This document shows positions 42,595-50,924 of a stretch of 64,000 nt of DNA, one piece after another. The position numbers and the translations under genes were made by a program. This stretch comes from Streptomyces lanatus (GTDB lineage Bacteria; Actinomycetota; Actinomycetes; Streptomycetales; Streptomycetaceae): the NCBI RefSeq assembly GCF_014655715.1, contig NZ_BNBM01000004.1, positions 505,639-569,638 on the forward strand, written 5' to 3'. The notes beneath the pieces are model-generated. The model was not told the DNA's origin. It worked only from the letters and a program-made list of their open reading frames with translations, and did no database searches. Within the stretch, counting starts at the first letter, position 1, and each line of letters starts with the position of its first letter.

Positions 42595-43334
42595 CGGCCG
42601 AACACTTCGAACGCCACGGCCGGCTTCCCGCCGAACCGCTCCCCCGTCCTCTCGGCGTTCGCGGTGAGGAAGCCGCGGACGTACGTCTCCGGGTCCTCGT
42701 CCGTCAACACCTCGATGTAGGTGCGGTGTTCGAGCAGCGAGTGCACCGCCCGCTCAAGACCCGCCGTCGCGTCCACCGCGTGCGTGGGCGAGCCGGAACC
42801 GGCCACCGCGACCCAGCGGACGCCGTTCCAGGGTTCGAGTCCCTGCTCGATGAGCTCGGGGAAGATCCAGCGGTTGCCCGCGTCACCGGCCGCGTCCAGC
42901 GTGGCGCGGCCGACCGCGACATGGTCCGGGGTGTTCCAGGCGACGCCGCCCCAGGTGTCGCGGTGGTTGAGCGTGATCACCAGTTCGGGCCGGTGCCTGC
43001 GGATCGCGGCGGCGATGTCACGGCGCAGGGCGGTGCCGTACTCGATCACGCCGTCCTTGTGGTCGAGGAAGTCCACCTCCGACACCCCCACCACCGCGGC
43101 GCTGGCCCGCTGCTCGCGCTCCCGCAGCGGGCCGCACTCGGCCGGGTCCAGGGTGTCTATGCCGGCTTCGCCGCGGGTCGCCAGGACATAGGCGACCTCG
43201 CGACCGCCGTCCGTCCAGGCGGCGATCGCCGCCGAGCAGCCGTACTCGAGGTCGTCCGGGTGCGCGACGACAGCGAGCGCGCGCTGCCAGTCGTCGGGCA
43301 TGGGCTTCAGCTGAGTGATCGTCGGCTCGGCCAT
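42591..43334 (-). CDS. PIG-L (LmbE-like) deacetylase
   Basis: A 247-residue PIG-L deacetylase. The zinc motif AHPDDLEYG (His25, Asp27 or Asp28) and a downstream HRDTWGG plus NTPDHVAV are present. Relatives deacetylate GlcNAc-containing substrates, such as MshB in mycothiol synthesis or Mca amidase. The genuine target is unknown. Translational coupling to the ECF41 sigma factor suggests a shared role in stress response or thiol metabolism. Confidence 0.9.
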   Translation of the reverse strand: MAEPTITQLKPMPDDWQRALAVVAHPDDLEYGCSAAIAAWTDGGREVAYVLATRGEAGIDTLDPAECGPLREREQRASAAVVGVSEVDFLDHKDGVIEYGTALRRDIAAAIRRHRPELVITLNHRDTWGGVAWNTPDHVAVGRATLDAAGDAGNRWIFPELIEQGLEPWNGVRWVAVAGSGSPTHAVDATAGLERAVHSLLEHRTYIEVLTDEDPETYVRGFLTANAERTGERFGGKPAVAFEVFGR

Positions 43335-43362
43335 GCCCGCACCCTAACGCGTCACACTGACA

Positions 43363-44664
43363 TCACGCTTCGTCACGGGTGAGCGCGAGCAGCCGGTCCA
43401 GGACGCGGGTTCCGCCGGCCCGCACACCGTCGTGCTCGAACTCGTCGGTGACCCAGGTCCGCAGGCCGCGGATGGCGCGGGCGGTGGCGAGGGAGTGCGC
43501 GGTGTCGACGTACATGTCGTCGTGGTAGACGGCCGCCGCGACCGGCACTTCGTTGGCGGCGAGGCGCGCCGGGTCGTACAGGGGTGTCCAGTCGGCGCGG
43601 GCGGCGAGGAGGTCGGCGGTCTCGCGCAGCGGGCGCAGGGCGGGGTCGCAGTCGAACATCCAGGGGTGGATCGATTCGCCGGTGAACTGCAGCGGCCCGT
43701 CCCCCGCGAGGGTCTTGGCGGCGTCGAACTGCGGGAACTCGGCGCGCACCCGCTCGGCGGCCCAGGCGGTGGCGCGGGCGTCCTGGCCGTAGATCGCCTC
43801 GTGGACGAGGGCGTAGAGCGGGTGTCCCGCGTACGACAGCAGGCCCTGGACGTCCTCCTGGAAGGCGTCCGAGAGGGCGGGGCCCTGCGGGGTGCGGACG
43901 AAGGCGTTCTCCAGGAGGTAGTGCAGCCGGTGGCTGCCCTCGCTGCCGCCGAGGACGATGCCGAGGGACTGGAAGGCCTCCGCGGTGAGGCGGTAGCCGT
44001 TGGGCAGGACGACCTCGTTCGCGATGAGGTGGTCGGCGATACGGCGGGCCCGCTCGACGTCCTGCGGGTAGCGGGCGTAGTGCGCGGCGACCTTGCGCTC
44101 GATGCGCGGGTAGGCCGCGCGGTAGACGTCGTCGGCGTGTGCGTCGAGCGAGGGCAGGCCGCCGGTGATGATCGCGGCGGTCAGGCCCTCGGGTGCGAGG
44201 GAGAGATAACTGACCGTGCAGAAGCCGCCGAAGCTCTGTCCGAGCACGGTCCACGGGGCGCCGCCGGTCACCTCACGGCGGATCGCCTCGCAGTCGCGGA
44301 CGATGGAGTCGGCGCGGAAGTGCGTGAGGTAGTCGGCCTGCGCCGACGGGCCGCCGCGCAGCGGAAGGGTCTGACGGTTGGCGGGTGTGGAGTGGCCGGT
44401 GCCGCGCTGGTCGAGGAGCAGGACGCGGAACTCCTTCAGGGCGCGGCCGAGCCAGGCGCCCTTGCCGACGAAGCGGTTGGCCCCGAAGCCGGGGCCGCCC
44501 TGGAGGTAGACCAGCCACGGCAGTTCCTGGTGCGCCTTGTCGGTGGCGACGACCTCACGGGCGTAGAGCTCGATCGTCTCCCCGGTCGGGTCGGCGTGGT
44601 CGAGGGGCACGGTGAAGTGGCGGTCGGTGAGGACGACGCCGGGCTGGCGGTAGCTGACGGTCAA
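43363..44664 (-). CDS. Alpha/beta hydrolase, proline iminopeptidase-like
   Basis: A 433-residue hydrolase of the prolyl aminopeptidase group (S33). TTG at 44664 (then TVSYRQPGVVL) is preferred, with GGGAG five bases upstream; in-frame sequence farther upstream is not family-like. LVYLQGGPGFGANRF forms the oxyanion region, LDQRGTGHS precedes the nucleophile elbow GQSFGGF, and DDMYVDTAHS near the C-terminus supplies the His. It removes N-terminal proline or hydrolyses related amides or esters. Likely cytosolic, with no signal peptide. Confidence 0.88.
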   Translation of the reverse strand: MTVSYRQPGVVLTDRHFTVPLDHADPTGETIELYAREVVATDKAHQELPWLVYLQGGPGFGANRFVGKGAWLGRALKEFRVLLLDQRGTGHSTPANRQTLPLRGGPSAQADYLTHFRADSIVRDCEAIRREVTGGAPWTVLGQSFGGFCTVSYLSLAPEGLTAAIITGGLPSLDAHADDVYRAAYPRIERKVAAHYARYPQDVERARRIADHLIANEVVLPNGYRLTAEAFQSLGIVLGGSEGSHRLHYLLENAFVRTPQGPALSDAFQEDVQGLLSYAGHPLYALVHEAIYGQDARATAWAAERVRAEFPQFDAAKTLAGDGPLQFTGESIHPWMFDCDPALRPLRETADLLAARADWTPLYDPARLAANEVPVAAAVYHDDMYVDTAHSLATARAIRGLRTWVTDEFEHDGVRAGGTRVLDRLLALTRDEA

Positions 44665-44765
44665 CAGGGCTCCCGGGACGGAGGGTTTTCGGGCCGCGTC
44701 CCAGTTCAGCACATGTTCGTCCACCGACCGAGCCCCGGGATCATGAAATCGTACTGAATGGCGGA

Positions 44766-45791
44766 TCAGCGCGACGACAGGCTGGAGCGTCGGACCACCA
44801 GTTCGGGCTGGAGGACGACCCGCCGGTGCTCGTGCCGTTTCCCGCCGGTCTCGGCCTCCGTCTCCTCGAGGAGCATCTCCGCGGCGAGCGTGCCCATGGT
44901 GACGGCGGGCTGCCGTACGGAGGTGAGGGGGACGGCCGCGGCGGCGGCGAACTCGATGTCGTCGTAGCCGACGATCGCGAGGTCGTCGGGGACGCCGACG
45001 CCCGCCGCGTACATGGCCTGGAGGACGCCGAGGGCGAGCAGGTCGTTGGCGCAGAAGACGGCGGTGGGGCGCTCGGCGAGGCCGAGCAGCCGGGCGCCGG
45101 CGTCGCGGCCCGCGGCGACGTCGAGCCGCTCGGTGGGCAGTTCGCGCAGGGAGTCGGGGCCGAGGCCGGCCTCCTTCAGCGCGTTCAGGGCGCCGGTGCG
45201 GCGGTCGCGGACCTGGTTGAGGCCGGGCGGGCCGCTGACGTAGGCGATGGAGCGGTGCCCGGCGTCGACGAGGTGGCGCACGGCGAGGGCGCCGCCCGCG
45301 ACGTCGTCGACGGAGACCGAGCATTCGGTGGTGCCCTCGGCGACCCGGTCGACGAGGACGAAGGGGATGTTGTGCCGGCGGAACGTCTCGATGTTGCGGC
45401 CGGTGGCGTCGGCCGGGGTGAGCAGGACGCCCCGTACCCGCTGCTCGGCGAAGAGCGACAGGTAGTCGGCCTCCTCGCTGGCGCTCTGTGCGCTGTTGCA
45501 GACCATCACGCCGAGCCCGGCGTCGCGGGCGGTGCGCTCGGCGCCGCGTGCCACGTCGACGAAGAAGGGGTTGCCCATGTCGAGGACGAGCAGGCCCATG
45601 ATCCGGCTGCGGCCCGCCCGCAGCTGGCGGGCGGACTCGCTGCGGACATAGCCCAGCCGGTCTATCGCGGACTGCACCCGCGCCCGGGTCTCGGTGGCGA
45701 CCGAGTCCGGACGGTTGATGACGTTCGAAACCGTGCCTACGGAGACTCCGGCGGCGCGGGCGACGTCCTTGATACCCACCGACTGGGTCAT
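44766..45791 (-). CDS. rhaR: LacI-family regulator, probably of the rhamnose regulon
   Basis: A 341-residue LacI/GalR repressor. ATG at 45791 is preceded by GGAGG. The HTH is IKDVARAAGVSVGTVSNVINRP, followed by the hinge and a periplasmic-binding-protein-like core (GLLVLDMGNPFFVDVARGAE, ILTPAD-like GVLLTPADATG, FCANDLLALGVLQAM). It is the last gene of the leftward rhamnose operon. Imperfect palindromes of the LacI type (TGAAnnGTTTCA) near both divergent operons and the rhamnosidase are the likely binding sites, with rhamnose or a derivative as inducer. The symbol is by role, not proven. Confidence 0.88.
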   Translation of the reverse strand: MTQSVGIKDVARAAGVSVGTVSNVINRPDSVATETRARVQSAIDRLGYVRSESARQLRAGRSRIMGLLVLDMGNPFFVDVARGAERTARDAGLGVMVCNSAQSASEEADYLSLFAEQRVRGVLLTPADATGRNIETFRRHNIPFVLVDRVAEGTTECSVSVDDVAGGALAVRHLVDAGHRSIAYVSGPPGLNQVRDRRTGALNALKEAGLGPDSLRELPTERLDVAAGRDAGARLLGLAERPTAVFCANDLLALGVLQAMYAAGVGVPDDLAIVGYDDIEFAAAAAVPLTSVRQPAVTMGTLAAEMLLEETEAETGGKRHEHRRVVLQPELVVRRSSLSSR

Positions 45792-45879
45792 CGGGCAGGG
45801 ACCTCCAGGAAGACAGAAAAAGACGCGGGCGGCGGGAAGGGGCTTCACATTACCGTCAAGCCGCCCACAACGGCTGCGA

Positions 45880-47310
45880 TCAGGCAGGCAGGCGGAAGTT
45901 GAGGTTGCGCAGCGCCGAGGGCGTCGTACCGCTGGACTTCTCCTGGTACATGATCGACAGGAAGTTGTCCTGCCCGACGCGGGTCTCGTCGATGACGACC
46001 TCACCGAACGCGTTCAGCCCGGCGGTGACACCGTCGTAGAGGACCGTCCAGTCCGTGTAGCCGGAGGCCTTGGAGGCGCCGGCGATCCGGCAGAACGGGA
46101 AGATCGCGTACGCGTTGTCGTACTTGTCCAGGATCAGCTTGGTGCGCTGGCTGGAGTTCAGCGGCACCGGGATCTCGGTCTTCTGCCAGGTGCCGGAGGC
46201 GTTCTTGCGCACATGGAAGGCGCGGCCGTTCGCCGTGCGGTCGGCGACGTAGTTCGTGGTGCACTGCCCGAACCGGCCGGGAACGTAGCTGATGATCGCG
46301 TGCGGCAGACCGGCGGAGTCGGTGAACTGGCTCTCCTGGTTCATCAGGGAGTGGTCCGGGTTGATGGCGTCGATCACCAGCCCGCTGTCGGTGACGGCGA
46401 CCTTGTCGGAGCCGCCGGTGGTGCCGACGACGGTGCCGGCGTTGTTGCGCCAGGTGCGGCCGCGGTCGTCGGAGTAGACGTAGCCGGTGTCGTGGTTGGT
46501 GATGCCGCCGCCGTTGCACATCACGGCACCGTTCTGCTCACGCCAGGTGAAGAAGGAATGCAGTCGGCCATTACGGTCGTAGTCGATGCCGTGCAGGTAC
46601 ATGTTGCGGGCGGTGGAGGAGCCGTGCTCGCTGGTGTACGTCCCCGTGGAGCTGGACCACTCCCCCAGGTTGGTCCAGGTCGAACCGTCGTACTCGGCAA
46701 GGGCGTTGCGGCCGTTGCCGGAGATGGCGACCCGGTAGCTGAGCTGGAGCTTGCCGTCCGGGGTGGAGATGAACTGCGGGTAGGTGAACTGCGAGGTGAG
46801 GGCGAGGCCGTCCATGGTCGACTGGGGTGCGCCGAAGCGGCTCGCGGTCCAGCTCAGACCGGCCGGGTTGTCGACTAGTCCGGCGACCGACTTGACGTAG
46901 GTGAAGCCGTCGCTGTGGGAGTCCATGTTGAGGTGAATGCGGCCATCCACCTTCGAGATCCCCATGGAGATCACGTTGTGGGAGTCGTTCGCCTTGAGCA
47001 TGTGGCCGACCTTGACGGTGGACCAGGTGGTGGAGCCAAGGGCGCGGCGGGCGATGACGGCGTTGCGGTCGGCGGTGTACCAGACGGCGTACTGGTAGCC
47101 CTTGTAGGTCAGCAGGCCGTTCTTCTGGAAGGCGTTGTTGTTGACCAGGCCGTCGTACGACACGAAGAAGATGGCCTGGGTGTCGAGCGTGGTGGTGCCG
47201 GTCAGGGTGACGGACGGGCCCGGGTCGGCGGCGCGGGCGATGCCGGAGGTGAGGGCGGGGGTCATGACGGCTCCGGCGAGTGCGGCACCCAGCAGCGTGC
47301 GTCTCTTCAT
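45880..47310 (-). CDS. Secreted BNR-repeat propeller protein (BNR_4; possible rhamnose-releasing enzyme)
   Basis: A 476-residue exported protein. ATG at 47310 gives MKRRTLLGAALAG, a Tat- or Sec-type signal ending near ARA. The body is a BNR_4-type beta-propeller: FVSYDGLVNNNAFQKNGLL, YAVWYTADRNAVIARR, DSHNVISMGIS, HLNMDSHSDGF, then Asp-box-like YVYSDDRGRTWRNN. Proteins of this type include lyases and hydrolases acting on L-rhamnose-alpha-1,4-glucuronate (PL42, GH145) and ulvan lyases. Placement between the rhamnose mutarotase and the rhamnose regulator supports a role in freeing rhamnose from an acidic polysaccharide such as gum arabic or rhamnogalacturonan. Activity is inference. Confidence 0.85.
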   Translation of the reverse strand: MKRRTLLGAALAGAVMTPALTSGIARAADPGPSVTLTGTTTLDTQAIFFVSYDGLVNNNAFQKNGLLTYKGYQYAVWYTADRNAVIARRALGSTTWSTVKVGHMLKANDSHNVISMGISKVDGRIHLNMDSHSDGFTYVKSVAGLVDNPAGLSWTASRFGAPQSTMDGLALTSQFTYPQFISTPDGKLQLSYRVAISGNGRNALAEYDGSTWTNLGEWSSSTGTYTSEHGSSTARNMYLHGIDYDRNGRLHSFFTWREQNGAVMCNGGGITNHDTGYVYSDDRGRTWRNNAGTVVGTTGGSDKVAVTDSGLVIDAINPDHSLMNQESQFTDSAGLPHAIISYVPGRFGQCTTNYVADRTANGRAFHVRKNASGTWQKTEIPVPLNSSQRTKLILDKYDNAYAIFPFCRIAGASKASGYTDWTVLYDGVTAGLNAFGEVVIDETRVGQDNFLSIMYQEKSSGTTPSALRNLNFRLPA

Positions 47311-47362
47311 CTCGGGGGACTCCATTGTCGGCGAGGAGCGGGGAGGGAGCTACAGCGGGGGG

Positions 47363-47683
47363 TCAGGCGAGGTGGAACACCTCGGTGAGCGGCTTCATGG
47401 CCTCGTCGGGCCGGGCGCCGTCCAACGACTCGAAGAACTCGCCCATCTCGGCCTGCCAACGGGCGTTGACCTCGGTGGCCTCCATACCGGCCTTGGCGGC
47501 CTCGAAGTCCTCGGTCTCCAGATAGCCGACGAGGAGGCCGTCGTCGCGCAGGAAGAGCGAGTAGTTGTGCCAGCCGGTGGCCGAGAGTGCCTGGAGCATC
47601 TCCGGCCACACGGCGGCATGGCGTTCGCGGTACTCGGGGATCCGGTCCTCACGGACCTTGAGCAGAAAACAGACGCGCTGCAT
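47363..47683 (-). CDS. rhaM: L-rhamnose mutarotase
   Basis: A 106-residue member of the RhaM/YiiL family, MQRVCFLLKVREDRIPEYRERHAAVWPEMLQALSATGWHNYSLFL. The conserved His22 and Tyr/Trp residues of the active site (RHAAVWPEM, GWHNYS) are present. It interconverts alpha and beta L-rhamnose so that the isomerase receives its preferred anomer. It starts 17 bases after the binding-protein gene. Confidence 0.95.
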   Translation of the reverse strand: MQRVCFLLKVREDRIPEYRERHAAVWPEMLQALSATGWHNYSLFLRDDGLLVGYLETEDFEAAKAGMEATEVNARWQAEMGEFFESLDGARPDEAMKPLTEVFHLA

Positions 47684-47700
47684 GAAGTACCGCTCCAGCC

Positions 47701-48780
47701 TCAGAAGTTGTACTGGTCGATGTTCTTGGCGTCGAACACGGTCGGCTTGCCGAGGCTGATCACGCCGTCCTTGCCGATGGTGTACGTGGTGTCGCCGGCC
47801 TTGAAGGTCTCGCCCTCCTTGCCGGTGATCTGCCCGGAGACCAGCGCGACGGAGGCGCGGGCGGCGAGGTCGCCGAGCTTCGCCGGGTCCCACAGCTCGA
47901 ACGCGTCGACGGTGCCGTTCTTGACGTACTTGCGCATGTCGTTGGGGGTGCCGAGGCCGGTCAGCTTGACCTTGCCCTTGTACTTGGAGCCCGACAGGTA
48001 CTGGGCGGCGGCCTTGATGCCGACGGTGGTCGGGGAGATGATCCCCTTCAGGTTCGGGTACTCCTGGAGCAGGCCCTGGGTCTGCTGGAAGGACTTCTGC
48101 GCGTCGTCGTCACCGTAGGCGACCTTGACCAGCTTGACGTCCTTGTACTTCGGGTCCTTCAGCTCCTGCTTCATGAAGTCGATCCAGACGTTCTGGTTCG
48201 TCGCCGTCTGCGCGGCGGACAGGATCGCGATCTCGCCCTTGTAGCCGATCTGCTCGGCGAGCAGCTGCACCTCGGTGCGGCCGAGGTCCTCGGCGGAGGC
48301 CTGCGAGACGAAGGCGTTGCGGCAGTCGGCGGTGGTGTCGGAGTCGTAGGTGACGACCTTGATGCCGTTCTTCATGGCCTGCTTCAGCGCGGTGCACAGG
48401 GCGCCCGGGTCCTGCGCGGACACGGCCATCGCGTCGACCTGCTGCTGGGTCAGCGTGTTGACGTAACTGACCTGCCCCGCGGTGTCGGTGGCACTGCTCG
48501 GACCGACCTCCTTGTAGCTGGAGCCGAGCTCCTTCAGGGCCGCCTCGCCGCCCTTGTCGGCGGAGGTGAAGTAGGGGTTGTTGACCTGCTTGGGCAGGAA
48601 ACCGACGGTCAGTCCCTTCTTCAGCTCGGCGTTCGGGTCGGCCTTGCCGGCGGAGGCGGCGGAGCCACCTTCACTCTTGACGTCCTCCTTGGTGGTGCCG
48701 CCGCAGGCGGTGGCGGCGAGAGCGAGAGAAGTGACGGCGGCGAGGGCCGCGCAGGTACGGCGGATGGATGCCTTGCGCAT
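47701..48780 (-). CDS. rhaS: Rhamnose ABC transporter substrate-binding lipoprotein
   Basis: A 359-residue lipoprotein with lipobox LAATAC (Cys26) and a periplasmic-binding-protein type 1 fold (TVGFLPKQVNNPYFTSADKGGEAALKELG, DAMAVSAQDPGALCTALKQA, GTPNDMRKYVKNGTVDAFELWDPAKLG). It matches the RhaS binding proteins of CUT2-type rhamnose importers. AAGGGA precedes the ATG. It captures rhamnose outside the membrane for the two permeases. Symbol follows the rhizobial transporter naming. Confidence 0.93.
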   Translation of the reverse strand: MRKASIRRTCAALAAVTSLALAATACGGTTKEDVKSEGGSAASAGKADPNAELKKGLTVGFLPKQVNNPYFTSADKGGEAALKELGSSYKEVGPSSATDTAGQVSYVNTLTQQQVDAMAVSAQDPGALCTALKQAMKNGIKVVTYDSDTTADCRNAFVSQASAEDLGRTEVQLLAEQIGYKGEIAILSAAQTATNQNVWIDFMKQELKDPKYKDVKLVKVAYGDDDAQKSFQQTQGLLQEYPNLKGIISPTTVGIKAAAQYLSGSKYKGKVKLTGLGTPNDMRKYVKNGTVDAFELWDPAKLGDLAARASVALVSGQITGKEGETFKAGDTTYTIGKDGVISLGKPTVFDAKNIDQYNF

Positions 48781-48810
48781 GGTGGGTCCCTTTTGACGGA
48801 GGTGAGTGGA

Positions 48811-48889
48811 TGCCCCAAGGGGCGCGGGGCTGTCTTGATGTGCGGCTACCGCCGCGTGGGCGCGACCAGCCACAGACGGCCCGCAGGTT
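48811..48889 (+). repeat. Intergenic repeat, copy 1
   Basis: A GC-rich element in the 121-base gap between the binding protein and permease genes. It contains GGGGCGCGGGGCTGT, then TGCGGCTACCGCCGCGTGGG and CGCGACCAGCCACA. A second copy occurs in opposite orientation at about 53910-53968. Sequences of this type are scattered between genes in many Streptomyces genomes. It can fold into a GC-rich hairpin and may be a REP-like element. Confidence 0.8.
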
Positions 48890-48901
48890 TTGAACGGCCT
48901 T

Positions 48902-49891
48902 TCAGCGGAGCGTTTGCGCGGCTCTACGGCCCGCCCTCGCTACGGAGATCTGCCGTGCGACCCGGGGGCCGAGCACGGAGAGAACGAGCAGGACGCCGGT
49001 GACGACGATCTGCGACTGGGCGGAGACGTCCTGGAGGCTCATCACGTTCTGCAGCGCGCCGAGCAGGAAGACTCCCGCGATCGCACCGCCGAGCGTGCCC
49101 TTGCCGCCGTCGAAGTCGATGCCGCCGAGCAACACGGCCGCCACGACGGAGAGTTCGAGACCGGTGGCGTTGTCATAGCGGGCGCTCGCGTAATGCAGCG
49201 CCCAGAAGATCCCGGTGAGCGACGCCATCAGGCCGGTCATCGTGAACAGGATCAGCTTCTGCCGCTTGACCCGGATCCCGGCGAACCGCGCCGCCTCCTC
49301 GCTCGCGCCGGTGGCGAAGATCGACCGGCCGAACGGGGTGGCGTGCAGGGTGACCACGGCGATAGCGAGCAGCACCAGGAAGGGCAGGAAGGCGTACGGG
49401 ATGAAGGTGTCGCCGATGCGTCCGGCCGCGAAGTCCAGGTACTGCGTCGGGAAGTCGGTCACCGCGTCCGACCCGAGCACGATCTGCGCGATCCCCCGGT
49501 ACGCGGCGAGCGTGCCGATGGTGACGGCGAGCGACGGCAGTCCGAGCCGGGTGACCAGCAGGCCGTTGATGAGCCCGCACACCACACCCAGCAGCAGACA
49601 GATCGGGATGATCGTCTCGATGGTCATGCCCTGGTTCCACAGGGCGCCCATCACCGCGCCCGAGAGCCCCGCCGTGGAGGCCACCGACAGATCGATCTCG
49701 CCGGAGACCACGAGCAGGGTCATCGGCAGGGCGATCAGCGCGATGGGCAGCGTGTTGCCGATCAGGAACGACAGGTTGAGGGCGTTCCCGAAGCCGTCGA
49801 CCGTGCCGAAGGACAGCAGCAGGACGACGATGAGGAGGGCGCCGACGACCGTGTCCCAGCGAACGGCGCGCGAGAGCGAGAAGTCAGCCAT
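48902..49891 (-). CDS. rhaQ: Rhamnose ABC transporter permease
   Basis: A 329-residue CUT2-type sugar permease with about nine to ten membrane helices and the family loop EEAARFAGIRVKRQKLILFTMTG, which contacts the ATPase. GGIDFDGGKGTLGGAIAG is a conserved permease segment. Its start overlaps the stop of the other permease by eight bases. The second permease and the double ATPase complete the importer. Confidence 0.93.
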   Translation of the reverse strand: MADFSLSRAVRWDTVVGALLIVVLLLSFGTVDGFGNALNLSFLIGNTLPIALIALPMTLLVVSGEIDLSVASTAGLSGAVMGALWNQGMTIETIIPICLLLGVVCGLINGLLVTRLGLPSLAVTIGTLAAYRGIAQIVLGSDAVTDFPTQYLDFAAGRIGDTFIPYAFLPFLVLLAIAVVTLHATPFGRSIFATGASEEAARFAGIRVKRQKLILFTMTGLMASLTGIFWALHYASARYDNATGLELSVVAAVLLGGIDFDGGKGTLGGAIAGVFLLGALQNVMSLQDVSAQSQIVVTGVLLVLSVLGPRVARQISVARAGRRAAQTLR

Positions 49892-50924
49892 GGCGGGCGT
49901 TCCTCTTCTTCAGGGCGGTGGCCACGCGCAGGGCGACGATCCGGTCGACCGCGATGGCGAGGATGAGCAGGATGCCGTTGATGGCGAGCACCCAGACGGA
50001 GCTGACGCCGAGGGCGGGCAGCACGCTGTTGATGGAGGTCAGCAGCAGCGCGCCGAGCGCCGCGCCGTAGACGCTGCCGGAGCCGCCGGTGAAGACGACG
50101 CCGCCGACCACGACCGCGCTGACGACGGTGAGTTCATAGCCGTTCCCGGTGCCGGAGTCGACGTTGCCGAACCGGGCGAGATACATGGCGCCGGCGAGTC
50201 CGGCGAGCGCGCCGCAGAAGGTGTACGCGGCGAGGATCCGCTTGCGCACCGGGATGCCGGCGAGGCGCGCGGCCTCCGGGTTGGAGCCGAGGGCGTACAG
50301 CTCGCGGCCGCTGCCGAAGTGCTTGAGGTAGTACGCCGTGGCCACCAGCACCGCGAGGGCGATCAGCGCCAGCCACGGCACGGCGGAGAGGCCGCCGGAG
50401 CCGAAGTCGACGAAGCCGTCGGGGAGGTCGGCCGCGGTGATCTGGCGTGAGCCGACCCAGATGGAGTCGATGCCGCGGATGATGTAGAGGGTGCCGAGGG
50501 TGACGACGAGGGCGGGCACCTGGCCGATGCTGACGAGCAGGCCGTTCAGCAGGCCGAAGCCGATGCCCATCAGGACCGCGAGGAGTACGGCGACGACCGG
50601 GTTGCCGCCGCCCTGGAGGTACGTGCCGGCGGCGAAGGCGCTGATGCCGAGCGTCGAGCCGACCGACAGGTCCACGTTCCTGGTGATCACCACGAGGGAC
50701 TGCCCGGTGGCGACGAGGACGAGGATCGTGGCGTTCAGCAGCAGGTCCTTGATGCCCTGCTCGGTGAGGAACTCGCTGTTGCCGAGCTGGGTGACGACGA
50801 TCATCACCACGAAGACGGCCAGGATGGCGAGTTCACGCATCTTGAAGACGCGGTCGACCAGGCGGGTGCCGCTGGACTTGGGTACGTCGGTCACGGGAGC
50901 CTCTTTGGGAGTGACGACCGTCAT
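49884..50924 (-). CDS. rhaP: Rhamnose ABC transporter permease
   Basis: A 346-residue CUT2-type permease. An N-terminal cytosolic extension ([21 protein letters not shown]) precedes about ten membrane helices. [24 protein letters not shown] is the ATPase-coupling loop and [18 protein letters not shown] the conserved segment. Its start overlaps the ATPase stop (ATGA). It forms the membrane channel with the companion permease. Confidence 0.93.
   Translation of the reverse strand: MTVVTPKEAPVTDVPKSSGTRLVDRVFKMRELAILAVFVVMIVVTQLGNSEFLTEQGIKDLLLNATILVLVATGQSLVVITRNVDLSVGSTLGISAFAAGTYLQGGGNPVVAVLLAVLMGIGFGLLNGLLVSIGQVPALVVTLGTLYIIRGIDSIWVGSRQITAADLPDGFVDFGSGGLSAVPWLALIALAVLVATAYYLKHFGSGRELYALGSNPEAARLAGIPVRKRILAAYTFCGALAGLAGAMYLARFGNVDSGTGNGYELTVVSAVVVGGVVFTGGSGSVYGAALGALLLTSINSVLPALGVSSVWVLAINGILLILAIAVDRIVALRVATALKKRNARHG

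Noticed and set aside
47372..47388. CGAGGTG-GAA-CACCTCG inverted repeat near the end of rhaM
   Set aside because: It lies within well-conserved coding sequence; the repeat is likely accidental, although an attenuator role is not excluded.
48888..48905. TTGAACGGCCTTTCA near the end of the rhaQ permease gene as a rhamnose operator
   Set aside because: The spacing between half-sites differs from the other sites and it lies at the 3' end of a gene, not before a promoter.
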